Part shown: one piece after another, positions 24,943 through 33,402 of the stretch
How positions within the stretch are numbered: the first letter of the stretch is position 1
How the letters are laid out: each line of letters starts with the position of its first letter
Source: Thermoclostridium sp.
GTDB lineage: Bacteria > Bacillota > Clostridia > DSM-8532
NCBI GenBank assembly: GCA_017995215.1
Contig: JAGOJH010000022.1
Coordinates: 1-37,217, forward strand
Reading direction: 5' to 3'
Length of the DNA: 37,217 nt
Position numbers and translations under genes: made by a program
Notes under the pieces: model-generated
The model's database searches: none
Told to the model about the DNA's origin: nothing
Seen by the model: only the letters and a program-made list of their open reading frames with translations

Positions 24943-26067
24943 TCACTCTTTCTTTGGAAGGTGATCATCCACAAACGAAACAAGAGGATAAGCGTTATTA
25001 TAATGCTTTTGAATGAACATGGGGCTTTTTTTGCGATAAAGCCTTTCAGCCAGCCTGTCGGCGATGGGAATCAACAGCTGCTCGTGAGCGCAAACCAGCG
25101 GGGAGACAACTTCAGGGAAGCCTGTGGTTTGTTTGTTTAAGCAGCTGCAATGATGATTGCAGCGGTATTTTAGCGCACAGTCTTTGCACTCATCCTTCCT
25201 GTTTTTTGCCCTCTCATAAAGGATATCCCGATTGACCGTATCCAGACCGGCCCATACATCACCTATTTTATACTGTGGATCATCCACAAATTGAACACAG
25301 GGATAAAGGATACCATCGCTGCTGACAGAGATTTGGTGTTTTCCCAGCTCACATTGCTCGCTGCAATAAGCGTCGCCATGGACATGCGTTTTTATTTTTT
25401 CGTCAAAGGGGCTGAAGTAAAATTTATTTTCCTTAAGGGTCCAGTCATAATACAGCTCTGCAAGGCGCTGATATTGCTTGCGAAGCCTTGCAAAGTCATT
25501 TTCGGACCATACGGTCATGGAGTTCAATGTTGTGATAATATACCGAAATTTCTTCCGTGCCAGGTATTCAACAGAATCAGCAAAAAAATCTACCGTGTCC
25601 GGATTAAGGGTCAACATGACCGGAGTGTATGGGCTTGCTTCCAACAACAGATCGACGATACTGTTCAGCCTGTCGAAAGTCCCGTTTCCAGCCCTATCTT
25701 TCCGGTGCATATCGTGGCTTTCATGGATTCCGTCATGGCTGATGGTGATAAAGATACCATTTTGCTGCGCGAAATGAATAAAATCCTGATCCAACAGAAG
25801 CCCATTGGTGGTCAGCTTAAACATATAACGCACACCCTCGTGCTGATGCCTCCATTGACAGTATGCAACCAGTTCGCAGATGAAATCCTTCCTCAGAAGA
25901 GGTTCTCCGCCATAAAACATAATACCGGTCAGAGGATCCCCGGCGCAGGTCAAATCTGCTGCTTTTCTTGCGATTTCCAGGGACATGTTCATTGGTGTAC
26001 CCTTATGAACGTAACAGTAATCACAGTCCATATTGCATTCATTCGTCAGATGAAGCGTATAATGCAT
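24943..26067 (-). CDS. Radical SAM/SPASM-domain protein, probable peptide or protein maturase
   Basis: The 374-residue enzyme has the radical SAM CxxxCxxC motif as Cys11, Cys15, Cys18 (CNMDCDYC), a GGEP motif (FYGGEPLL) and the TTNGLLL segment. The C-terminus carries the full seven-Cys SPASM pattern: C-x12-G-x4-C (QCELG...YPC), C-x2-C-x5-C-x3-C (CKDCALKYRCNHHC) and a final Cys (LVCAHE). It therefore should hold three [4Fe-4S] clusters. SPASM enzymes modify peptide or protein side chains, such as sactionine, other cross-link or formylglycine formation. It lies 13 bases after a lipoprotein-like gene on the same strand. I could not place it in a named subfamily, so substrate and chemistry are inference. 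Confidence 0.9.
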   Translation of the reverse strand: MHYTLHLTNECNMDCDYCYVHKGTPMNMSLEIARKAADLTCAGDPLTGIMFYGGEPLLRKDFICELVAYCQWRHQHEGVRYMFKLTTNGLLLDQDFIHFAQQNGIFITISHDGIHESHDMHRKDRAGNGTFDRLNSIVDLLLEASPYTPVMLTLNPDTVDFFADSVEYLARKKFRYIITTLNSMTVWSENDFARLRKQYQRLAELYYDWTLKENKFYFSPFDEKIKTHVHGDAYCSEQCELGKHQISVSSDGILYPCVQFVDDPQYKIGDVWAGLDTVNRDILYERAKNRKDECKDCALKYRCNHHCSCLNKQTTGFPEVVSPLVCAHEQLLIPIADRLAERLYRKKSPMFIQKHYNNAYPLVSFVDDHLPKKE

Positions 26068-26079
26068 GAAAACTCCTTG

Positions 26080-26688
26080 TTAAATCACGCCCTGCGTCTT
26101 CAGCCAATCCAGGAAGGTTGTGATCTGGAGCTTCAAATCCTCTTCGCTGTATGCTTCATGGAAGATACCAACCTTCAGCTCGCCCGATTCTGCCATTAGC
26201 GTTTCATTTGTTATGTTCAGACTGGCAAGGGAATCTTCATTTTGTTTCAGCCATTCGTCATAATCCTCCCGGTTCAGGTACTCAAACCCAACCTTCTTGT
26301 CGGCGTCAAGCCCATCCAGAGTGACTTTATAGGGAACCTGCTCCAACGTTGCTTCACTGCTGCCCTTCTTAAAGGCATTCATCGGAACAACCAGATCCAA
26401 AGTGTCTGTGGTTTCCTTCAGAGAAATGGAATGCTCCTGAAGTGCATTCTGAATGATGGAATAAACTTGCTGCTCCGTAAGGGGTTCAGGAGCAAGGGGT
26501 ACCCCCGCGGTACGGAAATTATCACCGCAGCCTGACAGCAATGCTGCAAAAGCGCCGGTGGTCAGCAAACCCGCTGCAAAACGGCTCTTCCACCGGGATG
26601 GCAGGGTTGATCGAAGGCCGATACTGTTAAATTCCTCCAAGCGTGGGTAAAATGGAGCCTTGTATTTTTTCACAATCATTTTATTCAT
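26080..26688 (-). CDS. Lipoprotein-like protein, possible substrate of the radical SAM enzyme
   Basis: The 202-residue protein has an unusual N-terminus. About 36 polar and basic residues (MNKMIVKKYKAPFYPRLEEF onward) precede a hydrophobic stretch and a lipobox-like LLSGC with Cys54, much later than in ordinary lipoproteins. The rest (about 55-202) is acidic, with one Cys in total, and matches nothing I recognise. I chose 26688 because AAGGAG lies 11 bases upstream; a longer frame to 26760 has none. The operon with a SPASM enzyme suggests the long leader could be a recognition region and the protein a modified target, but the near absence of Cys rules out a thioether-rich product. It may instead be an ordinary lipoprotein partner. 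Confidence 0.7.
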   Translation of the reverse strand: MNKMIVKKYKAPFYPRLEEFNSIGLRSTLPSRWKSRFAAGLLTTGAFAALLSGCGDNFRTAGVPLAPEPLTEQQVYSIIQNALQEHSISLKETTDTLDLVVPMNAFKKGSSEATLEQVPYKVTLDGLDADKKVGFEYLNREDYDEWLKQNEDSLASLNITNETLMAESGELKVGIFHEAYSEEDLKLQITTFLDWLKTQGVI

Positions 26689-26731
26689 GAAAAAAGAAAC
26701 TCCTTTCCGGTATTGTGTATATTCTAATACC

Positions 26732-26760
26732 ATTATGCTACAAAATACTGTTCCATACAA
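26732..26760 (-). promoter_or_regulatory. Promoter for the lipoprotein-radical SAM operon
   Basis: On the minus strand TTGTAT (26760-26755) and CATAAT (26737-26732) are separated by 17 bp, about 45 bp upstream of the start codon. Confidence 0.6.
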
Positions 26761-26984
26761 GCATGATATGGGTATGACTCAACCGCTGCCGCAAATGTTC
26801 CTTATCCGGACGAAGGGCAAAAATTTTTCCTGATGCTGATAAAGCCTAAGATATAGAAGGTCATTTGATAACAACATTTGTTCATATTTCTCTTGAAATA
26901 GGACATACAGCTGTCACAAAAATGTGGTAGGATATACTTGCAGATAAGACTTCTGCAAATCTAAATTCATTGGGGGTCAAACAG

Positions 26985-28073
26985 ATGACACAGTATTATG
27001 TGCAGGATATCGCAGGTAATTATTTAAAGAATGTTGTGGATACTCCAACTCAATTGAAAGCAGACAAGTACTTTTTGCATGGCGCAGATGAAGAAGAGCT
27101 GCAAAGCGGTTACTTCGAACTGCAGTCTGTTATCAAAAGCCTGTATAAGGATATTATGTTAAGCCCGAAAGAATTTGACATGCTGATGAAGGAAAATACA
27201 GTACCAAATGCTAAAAATGCCGAATACACGCAAAGCCATGCCAGCTTCCTTCGGGTCCCTAATCTTTTGCTGCTATTGGGATACAAAGGGGAACTGCAAT
27301 CAGACATGACCATTACAATTCACGGGAATACCTTTCTCAATGGTGCAAAGGAATTGAAAATTACTAAACCACAGTTTTTTTTGAAGAAGCTTGAAGATTA
27401 TGGATTTGAAACGGAAGGAGCATCAAAGACAATACAGGCGGGTGACATACTCAAGATAAGCTATCCGCAAAACCGTTTTATGCTGACAGCCCTGACATCC
27501 ATGGCCGAATCCATGATGAACATCCTTGGAAATGATCTGAAAAAGCAAAAGAATCATTTCTATATGATGGATTATCGGTTAATGGAAAGTGAAAAACCGA
27601 AAGAACCGAAATTGACCTTTGAACATGTGCATCATGCATTAACGGATGAACAGAAAAAGCTTGCGATGAGCTTAAATCACTTTATTGTCCAATATGCAAA
27701 GCCTGTTGTCAGAATGGGCGGTCTCAGCCGGAATGATTGGACTTGCGCATATCAGCTGAATTCAAATAAAAGAGTTATTCTATCCTTAATCGTCAAACAG
27801 GACGAATTATCGGTGAAATTGAATCTGGAGCATATTCGCCAATACATCGACAGCGTGCAGCAATATCCCAAAGAGATCGGAGAGGCAATCAAATCGGGCG
27901 GATGGGAATGCGGTCATTGTCACAGTAACTGTGCAGGCGCGTTTACTTTCGAATACGAGGGGAAGACATATAACAAATGCCGTTGTGGTTCCTTTGAATT
28001 CGCTCATTTAAAAGATGATACGCTACATTACTATATAGAACTGTTAGAAAAGGAAATAAAAGCCTGGGCATAA
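26985..28073 (+). CDS. Hypothetical protein with C-terminal Cys-rich (zinc-ribbon-like) region
   Basis: The 362-residue cytoplasmic protein has no signal peptide or membrane helix. I do not recognise its N-terminal 200 residues. The C-terminal half has NDWTCAYQLNSNKRVILSLI and VKLNLEHIRQY, then a CGHC...C...CRC cluster (WECGHCHSNCAGAF, NKCRCGSFEF) that could bind a metal. The ATG at 26985 follows GGGGGT by eight bases; a TTG at 26970 is also in frame but less likely. A possible promoter is CTGTCA (26911) with TATACT (26933). A terminator follows directly, so it is probably transcribed alone. No function is proposed. Confidence 0.75.
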   Translation: MTQYYVQDIAGNYLKNVVDTPTQLKADKYFLHGADEEELQSGYFELQSVIKSLYKDIMLSPKEFDMLMKENTVPNAKNAEYTQSHASFLRVPNLLLLLGYKGELQSDMTITIHGNTFLNGAKELKITKPQFFLKKLEDYGFETEGASKTIQAGDILKISYPQNRFMLTALTSMAESMMNILGNDLKKQKNHFYMMDYRLMESEKPKEPKLTFEHVHHALTDEQKKLAMSLNHFIVQYAKPVVRMGGLSRNDWTCAYQLNSNKRVILSLIVKQDELSVKLNLEHIRQYIDSVQQYPKEIGEAIKSGGWECGHCHSNCAGAFTFEYEGKTYNKCRCGSFEFAHLKDDTLHYYIELLEKEIKAWA

Positions 28074-28086
28074 TGGAAGGAACAGC

Positions 28087-28116
28087 TGGAACCGGCATTG
28101 ATGCTGGTTCCATTTT
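28087..28116 (+). terminator. Rho-independent terminator after the hypothetical gene
   Basis: An 11-bp stem with one G-T pair (28087-28097 with 28102-28112, TGGAACCGGCA/TGCTGGTTCCA) and a 4-base loop is followed by TTTTA. Confidence 0.85.
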
Positions 28117-28209
28117 AAATACAATTAAATGCCAAACTCGAGATAAGCCGTTGTTATAAACTGCGTTCACCGCAGTATATTATATGGAATGCTTTTAAGG
28201 GTTGGTTCG

Positions 28210-29280
28210 ATGAAAAATGAGGGTGTAACTACCTTCAAGGTGGCTGCAGTTTACATCGGCACAATTGTGGGCGCGGGCTTTGCCACTGGCCAGGAGGTAC
28301 TTCAGTTCTTCAACCGGTTTGGCATCTGGGGCCTGGGGGGGTTGGCGGTCGCAACCATCCTGTTTATCGTTTTCGGGTATATCATCATGGACCTGGGCAG
28401 GGTGCTCAATGCCCGATCCCATCTGGAGGTTATCCGGTACTCCGGGGGAAATATCCTGGGCACGTTTATCGACATTGTGATCACAATTTTCTTATTTGGG
28501 TCTTTAACTGCGATGATTGCAGGAACGGGAGCCCTTTTTGAACAGCAACTGAAACTGTCACCCCTGCTGGGCAGCACTTTTATGGTAGTCATCACCGTGT
28601 TAACGGTTCTTACAGGAATTGATGGTGTGATCAATTCCATCAGTTGCGTTGTGCCATTTCTGTTAACATCAGTATTGGGAATCAGCGCTTATTCTGTCAT
28701 CAATCATTCCCTGAACCTGGAGGTTATACCCGTGATTCAGGGGCACAGCGGAATTGTCAACCACTGGCTTGCAGCAGCTGTTTTGTATGTTTCCTATAAC
28801 ACGGTTATTTCAGTAGCCGTTCTGGGGCCTTTGGGAATGAACGCACGAAGCAAAAAAGCTGTTTGGAATGGCGCCCTGCTGGGTGGGTTGGGTCTTGGGG
28901 CCGGAGCCATGATGATTTACATGGCACTGGCAAGCCAGAGCACACAGATAGAAAACCTCGAAGTGCCGATGATCTATATCGCCGGAGAAATAGCCCCGAT
29001 TATTCAAATTTTGTATGCTGTTATTTTAATCGCAGAAATATATACAACAGCAGTGGGAGCATTGTTTGGCTTTTCGTCCAGAGTGATTGGCATGCAAAAA
29101 AAGCCGCGAACAGGAAAGATTTTAGTGGTACTCACCGCAGCAGCTGCTTTACTTGCAAGCAGGCTGGGCTTTTCAATTCTGGTCAGATATCTTTATCCAT
29201 TGGTAGGATATTGCGGTGTAGCCCTGCTGGGCGCATTGGTTATCACGACCCTAAAAGAAAACAAATCATTACTCTTATAG
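28210..29280 (+). CDS. ykvI: YkvI-family membrane transporter
   Basis: The 356-residue protein has about ten transmembrane segments and starts with the family hallmark YIGTIVGAGFATGQEVLQFF, where the Gly-rich unwound helix recalls LeuT-fold transporters. The middle holds GIDGVINSISCVVPFLL and the end RYLYPLVGYCG. YkvI proteins are widespread in Bacillota and have no proven substrate. I chose the ATG at 28210, preceded by AAGGG nine bases upstream; the in-frame ATG at 28189 lacks a site and would add seven unconserved residues. No terminator is evident after the gene. Confidence 0.88.
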   Translation: MKNEGVTTFKVAAVYIGTIVGAGFATGQEVLQFFNRFGIWGLGGLAVATILFIVFGYIIMDLGRVLNARSHLEVIRYSGGNILGTFIDIVITIFLFGSLTAMIAGTGALFEQQLKLSPLLGSTFMVVITVLTVLTGIDGVINSISCVVPFLLTSVLGISAYSVINHSLNLEVIPVIQGHSGIVNHWLAAAVLYVSYNTVISVAVLGPLGMNARSKKAVWNGALLGGLGLGAGAMMIYMALASQSTQIENLEVPMIYIAGEIAPIIQILYAVILIAEIYTTAVGALFGFSSRVIGMQKKPRTGKILVVLTAAAALLASRLGFSILVRYLYPLVGYCGVALLGALVITTLKENKSLLL

Positions 29281-29403
29281 CTAAAAATAAGCTTATACAA
29301 TCGAGAATATATGCATTTCCGTTTTCTAGGGGGAGAAAGGGGAGTGTTATAACTCTTGACTCTCAAGATTTAGAATTGCCCAATGTCTTTTCCTATCCTT
29401 GTA

Positions 29404-29432
29404 TTGCAGGTCATTTATTCTGCTGATATAAT
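29404..29432 (+). promoter_or_regulatory. Sigma-A promoter for the small PQ-loop-like membrane protein
   Basis: TTGCAG (29404-29409) and TATAAT (29427-29432) are separated by 17 bp. A short hairpin (CCAGTC 29445-29450 with GACTGG 29457-29462) followed by T-rich sequence lies at the start of the transcript, before the gene at 29505. Confidence 0.7.
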
Positions 29433-29504
29433 GGCTGTAGCTTTCCAGTCCTTTCAGACTGGGTCTTTTTCTGTATACTTATTCAACAATGGGAGGAATT
29501 TTGC

Positions 29505-29795
29505 TTGTCAGAGGTCTTTGAAGCTGCAATGGTCATATGCTTTGGTATCTCCTGGCCTGTATCCATTATAAAATCCTACAAGTCAGGAACCAACAAAGGG
29601 AAAAGTATTGTTTTTATAATGTTCATCATCTTTGGATATGTTTGCGGGATTCTCAGCAAGATTTTCTCCGGAAAAATAACTTATGTGTTTGTTTTTTATG
29701 TCTTGAACTTTATTATGGTTACTATTGATTGCGCATTATACTTTCGTAATGCGAGGCTGGACAAGTTTCGTGAGCCTTCCGGAATTTCGAAATAA
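29505..29795 (+). CDS. Small PQ-loop/SemiSWEET-like membrane protein
   Basis: The 96-residue protein has three predicted membrane helices (about 6-22, 34-53 and 60-81). SWPVSIIKSYKSGTNKGKS is a loop resembling the PQ-loop signature, with WP in place of PQ. Similar small proteins are common in clostridia, and SemiSWEETs dimerise to move sugars, but no substrate is known here. It starts at TTG (29505) with GGGAGGA seven bases upstream; there is no ATG near the expected N-terminus. Confidence 0.8.
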   Translation: MSEVFEAAMVICFGISWPVSIIKSYKSGTNKGKSIVFIMFIIFGYVCGILSKIFSGKITYVFVFYVLNFIMVTIDCALYFRNARLDKFREPSGISK

Positions 29796-29824
29796 AAAAC
29801 AGAATATTGTGTTTTCTTGCCTTA

Positions 29825-29849
29825 CAAAAAAGAGGGGTGTATGCCCCCT
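29825..29849 (-). terminator. Rho-independent terminator after the pectate-lyase-like gene
   Basis: Read on the minus strand, a 5-bp GC-rich stem (29849-29845 with 29837-29833) is followed by CTTTTTTG. It lies 26 bases after the stop codon. Confidence 0.75.
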
Positions 29850-29874
29850 TATCACTGATGCATTCATTCACAGG

Positions 29875-31599
29875 CTAAGCTTGATAAATAATTTCCGGCA
29901 TGACACCCAGTACTTCAGACCAGCCAAGATCATTTTTCCCAGCAAGATGATAGCTGTCATTGACCAAATCAGTTCTGTTCTTCAGTGGACTATTGGCTGC
30001 CAATACACCGAAATTGGGGTTGGCCGGGTCCAGACTGACAAAATCGCCGGAACTTACCGTAACCCCCAGGTTCCACGAGTTTGTATTTTGTATTGAGTTT
30101 CCATATAACGTATCCATCGTTCCACCGGCATAGCTTAAACAGTTTTGCACCAATATTTGTTCTTCACCATAAGCAGATACATCGGAAAAGAAATTTCGGT
30201 TTAAATTGCCAACCCCGGTGCAATGAATGAAAGCTGTTTCCAAAGCCTGATTATTTGTATAGCCCATCACTCGGGCATAAGCGGATAAACACCCGATGGC
30301 CTTGCCGACAGCACCGCCATCAACTACCGTATCCGCGCGGATACCATTCCCCGGACCCATCTTAAAGTTCATACCGTCGCCCTGTACAGAGGGATTCCCA
30401 ACCAGAGCCTTCTCAGCGGTCCTGTTTCTGGCTCCCTGATATTGGGATTCAGTTCTGCCTGAATAAAATGCTTTGCAGTGATATAGGCTGGCTATGTTTG
30501 CTCTGAACATATCAAATCCGTCATCGCTGTTCGCATGGGCAGTACATTTTATGTAGTGATTTTCAACGCCTTCGTTTTCGAATCCGTCCGCGCTGCCCCC
30601 GGGAGAATCTCCAAACAGCATGGAGTCAAAATCGTAATTATACGCAGAAGTGCAGCCGATGAATTGATTGAACGAAGCAGCCTCACCGGTTGTATTGCCG
30701 GATACATCAGAACAAAGCATCCCCACGTCCGCACCGTCAATGGCAGCGCAATTGATAATCATGCTGTAATTGCACTGAGGGCCTAAGTCAATTCCGAAAT
30801 ACGGTGAATTCACCGAATTGAGGTTCATGACGATACAGTAGGGGGCATTGACATAAATATTTGGTGTTCGGTTGTTCTTGGGGATAGCAGTACCATTTGC
30901 ATTCACCACACGCCGGTTGATTCCGTTAATCGACACATCTCCGTCATAGCCCACAAGCCAGGTTGTACTCTTGTTTAAATTCACCGCTTCTGTATAGGTT
31001 CCGCCCTTTATAAAAATAATGTCATGGCGGTTGTTCTGTGCCAAAGCGATAGCCGCAGTAATGGTTCGTTTTGCGGTTCCCGGGGTTAAGCCGTCTGCAT
31101 CATTATTGCCCTCTTGAGAATTAACATAATATTTGTTTCCGAAATCGATCACCAGGTTGGAAAACAAGGGGATGTTCAAGTTAACCCGGGTTTGTGATAT
31201 TAACAGAGATACATCATTTTTCACATCATTTGCAAAGGTTAAAATATCAGTCGTTTCATTTGTACCTGTATCTATATCATCAATTTGCGCCTTCAACATT
31301 TGAATGTTGTCTACCAGTACATTGTAATCATACGCCGTAAAACGTCGGGCTACTTCAGTATTGGCGGGCCAAGGAAGAGGGGGGCCTTCAAAACCACGGG
31401 TTACCAAACTCAACACATTACCGCTTTTTGCACCATAGAAAATGGTTTCAGCAGCATTACCGGATCCTACCACTGCGAGATTTGGGGCATCCGGCAGTAC
31501 TGAACCGTTTGCGACGGTAATGGAAGTGGCTGCAGCCGTTACTGTTGCCGTCAGTACTGTTGCCGGACCATTGATATTCCCTTTATACATGGTTTCCAT
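29875..31599 (-). CDS. Right-handed beta-helix, pectate-lyase-like protein with phage-tail-type N-terminus
   Basis: The 574-residue protein has no signal peptide. Residues 1-110 (TVTAAATSITVANGS, AETIFYGAKSGNVLSLVTRG, then AYDYNVLVDNIQML) resemble the N-termini of phage tail or baseplate-associated proteins. From about residue 145 (FGNKYYVNSQEG, DADGLTPGTAKRTITAAI) a parallel beta-helix begins, with features of family 9 pectate lyases such as ENEGVENHYIKCTAHANSDD and DDGFDMFRAN. A polysaccharide-cleaving tailspike is the best reading. A strong AGGAGG lies seven bases before the start and a terminator follows. No other phage genes are near, so it may be a leftover or a domesticated surface enzyme. 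The exact substrate is unknown. Confidence 0.8.
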   Translation of the reverse strand: METMYKGNINGPATVLTATVTAAATSITVANGSVLPDAPNLAVVGSGNAAETIFYGAKSGNVLSLVTRGFEGPPLPWPANTEVARRFTAYDYNVLVDNIQMLKAQIDDIDTGTNETTDILTFANDVKNDVSLLISQTRVNLNIPLFSNLVIDFGNKYYVNSQEGNNDADGLTPGTAKRTITAAIALAQNNRHDIIFIKGGTYTEAVNLNKSTTWLVGYDGDVSINGINRRVVNANGTAIPKNNRTPNIYVNAPYCIVMNLNSVNSPYFGIDLGPQCNYSMIINCAAIDGADVGMLCSDVSGNTTGEAASFNQFIGCTSAYNYDFDSMLFGDSPGGSADGFENEGVENHYIKCTAHANSDDGFDMFRANIASLYHCKAFYSGRTESQYQGARNRTAEKALVGNPSVQGDGMNFKMGPGNGIRADTVVDGGAVGKAIGCLSAYARVMGYTNNQALETAFIHCTGVGNLNRNFFSDVSAYGEEQILVQNCLSYAGGTMDTLYGNSIQNTNSWNLGVTVSSGDFVSLDPANPNFGVLAANSPLKNRTDLVNDSYHLAGKNDLGWSEVLGVMPEIIYQA

Positions 31600-31630
31600 T
31601 GGATGACCTCCTGGGCATATTGCTCCAAAT

Positions 31631-31659
31631 AAAGTGTGGCATTTTATTTACCACACTTT
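31631..31659. repeat. Perfect 9-bp inverted repeat in the pectate-lyase leader
   Basis: AAAGTGTGG (31631-31639) and CCACACTTT (31651-31659) are separated by 11 bases. On the minus strand the hairpin would form in the leader a short way before the AGGAGG of the beta-helix gene. It could be an operator or an mRNA structure. The rest of 31600-31712 shows nothing else. Confidence 0.6.
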
Positions 31660-31712
31660 CTGAAAGCACAAATATATCTCCACAAATCAGTATATGCACA
31701 GGAGATTGTTTC

Positions 31713-31832
31713 GTGAACGCCAACAGAGCCATGCCAGAGAAATACTCAAAATTATTTTTAGTCTGTAATCGTCGTCAGCCTTTCCAATGGCTCATAAACC
31801 TGAATACCAATGAGCAGGTGAAATATTATTGA
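31713..31832 (+). CDS. Possible small ORF of 39 residues
   Basis: A GTG start at 31713 has GGAGA eight bases upstream and reads to TGA at 31830-31832. The peptide contains KYSKLFLVCNRRQPFQWLIN, basic and mixed hydrophobic, without a signal peptide. I recognise no family. Its stop overlaps the -35 of the next promoter. It could be a real small protein or the end of a lost gene. Confidence 0.35.
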   Translation: MNANRAMPEKYSKLFLVCNRRQPFQWLINLNTNEQVKYY

Positions 31833-31856
31833 CATAAGAGACAAAAGAGATAAGAT
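31829..31856 (+). promoter_or_regulatory. Sigma-A promoter for the 103-residue hypothetical gene
   Basis: TTGACA (31829-31834) and TAAGAT (31851-31856) are separated by 16 bp, about 35 bp before the ATG at 31892. Confidence 0.6.
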
Positions 31857-31891
31857 AGAAACAGGAATATTTTTGCAAGGAAAATGAAAGT

Positions 31892-32203
31892 ATGGCAGTA
31901 AAAAAGAAAGATATCAAGCTGGGGACAAAGCTTCAGGTTCTTACGGCCGCTCACCTTCCGCCGGAACTCAAGGCGGAAAAGGGACACATACTGCAGGTTC
32001 ATTTTGTTTCAGATGCATATGGTCTGGATGATCATATTCAAAAATATGATGAAGCGCTGATTATCAAGGTCGATAATATGAATACCGAGGCGTTTGAAAA
32101 CATCGTGATTCAAGGTAAGGGAAAGAAGCTGAAAGGCGTGAAACTCTATAAAGAAAACAGAAAACTAAAAAATTGTGAACACAGGGAGAACCTGAAAGGA
32201 TGA
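31892..32203 (+). CDS. Hypothetical small basic protein
   Basis: The 103-residue product is Lys-rich (MAVKKKDIKLGTKLQVL, QGKGKKLKGVKLYKENRK), with no signal peptide or membrane helix. The pattern of alternating hydrophobics and a KLGTKLQVL start suggests a small beta-barrel, but I recognise no family. AAGGAAAA upstream is a modest ribosome binding site. It converges on the CPA2 antiporter gene with 23 bp between stops. Confidence 0.6.
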   Translation: MAVKKKDIKLGTKLQVLTAAHLPPELKAEKGHILQVHFVSDAYGLDDHIQKYDEALIIKVDNMNTEAFENIVIQGKGKKLKGVKLYKENRKLKNCEHRENLKG

Positions 32204-32226
32204 ATCCAAGACTTTCAGCCTCTAAA

Positions 32227-33402
32227 TCATGATTCCGCAATTTCTCCTGCTTTTTTCAGGCCGATCTTAGTTATAGCCGGGCCGACCAGCTCGTAAATGA
32301 AAGTGGCGCAAAGAATGACGGCACGAATGGAAGCACCATATTCCGGAAGGGTCTGGGAGGCTATCAGCGAAAGACCGATTGCAACACCAGCCTGGGGCAC
32401 CAGTGTCAGCCCGATATATTTTTTTACCACGGCAGGTGCTTTTGACAAAACCGCACCGAGCCAAGCACCGGAGAATTTTCCAATAACCCTGACCACCACA
32501 TAGAGAATTCCAATCAGTCCGATCTTTGGCAGGTAAGTGATGTCCAAGCCAGCCCCTGAAACCACAAAGAACATCAAAAAGATGGGTGGGGTAAACATAT
32601 CGGAAATCCTGAAAACAGAACCAGCAGATTCACTGACATTTACCAGCATCGCTCCCATACACATGCAAAGCAGCAGGGGAGACAGCCCCAGCATGGAAGC
32701 CAGTGAGGAGCCCAGCAAAACAAAACCGGCAGTGACAATCAACCTATTGGAATCCTTTTTAAAATATCGCAGCGGCAGTTTGAAAAGGATTCCCAATAAA
32801 AAACCAAGGATCACTGAACCAATAATTTCAATAAAGGGAGATAAAATCGACATAACCAATGAAGCTTGTCCAGGATGCAGCAACGTGTTTACCACTGCCA
32901 TGGAAAAACCGAATGCGATCAATGCCACCGCATCGTCAAGTGCAACAACACTCAGTAATGTTTCGGTAACAGGTCCCTTTGCCTTGTACTGCCTGACCAC
33001 CATCAACGTGGCAGCTGGAGCGGTGGCAGAGGCAATAGCACCCAAAAGAAGAGATATTTCAAAATCAAATCCGAAAAGAACCAGTACTAAGGTTACCAGA
33101 ATTGTAGCTGCCAATCCTTCAAAAACAGCGATGATAATCGGCGCAGCACCAACTTTTTTTAGATAGGATACTTTGAACTCCGAACCGATGGAAAAAGCGA
33201 TGAAAGCCAGGGCTATTTCGGAGATTAACTCCATTTGGCTCACTAAATCAACAGAAAGCAGTTTCAAGCAGCTGGGGCCAATCAGTAACCCCGCAATTAA
33301 ATAACCGGTTACATTCGGAAGCTTGATGAACTTTACCATGCGCCCGAAAATAAGCCCTGAAAACAACAACAGGGCGAGATAGAATAATGTATTGAAAGTC
33401 AT
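32227..33402 (-). CDS. CPA2-family (Kef/NapA-like) cation:proton antiporter
   Basis: The 391-residue membrane protein has about 12-13 helices and the CPA2 features. These are VTGYLIAGLLIGPSCLKLL at about residues 30-48, IALAFIAFSIGSEF, the LLGAIASATAPAATL segment and ALDDAVALIAFGFS with paired Asp residues of the NhaA/NapA-type ion site. The C-terminus lacks the Rossmann RCK domain of Kef channels. It exchanges Na+ or K+ for H+, ion not determinable. It overlaps the upstream PII-like gene by four bases, so the two are translationally coupled and that protein may gate it. Confidence 0.9.
   Translation of the reverse strand: MTFNTLFYLALLLFSGLIFGRMVKFIKLPNVTGYLIAGLLIGPSCLKLLSVDLVSQMELISEIALAFIAFSIGSEFKVSYLKKVGAAPIIIAVFEGLAATILVTLVLVLFGFDFEISLLLGAIASATAPAATLMVVRQYKAKGPVTETLLSVVALDDAVALIAFGFSMAVVNTLLHPGQASLVMSILSPFIEIIGSVILGFLLGILFKLPLRYFKKDSNRLIVTAGFVLLGSSLASMLGLSPLLLCMCMGAMLVNVSESAGSVFRISDMFTPPIFLMFFVVSGAGLDITYLPKIGLIGILYVVVRVIGKFSGAWLGAVLSKAPAVVKKYIGLTLVPQAGVAIGLSLIASQTLPEYGASIRAVILCATFIYELVGPAITKIGLKKAGEIAES

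Noticed and set aside
25291-26199. 302-codon ORF on the plus strand
   Set aside because: It is antisense to the radical SAM gene, whose Cys motifs are complete.
26780-26855. Protein-like frame (AAANVPYPDEGQKFFLML) upstream of the hypothetical gene at 26985
   Set aside because: It is only about 27 codons between stops with no start or binding site; too little to call.
32537-33166. 209-codon ORF on the plus strand
   Set aside because: It is antisense to the CPA2 antiporter; the Ser/Thr/Ala-rich product is what an opposite-strand membrane gene gives.
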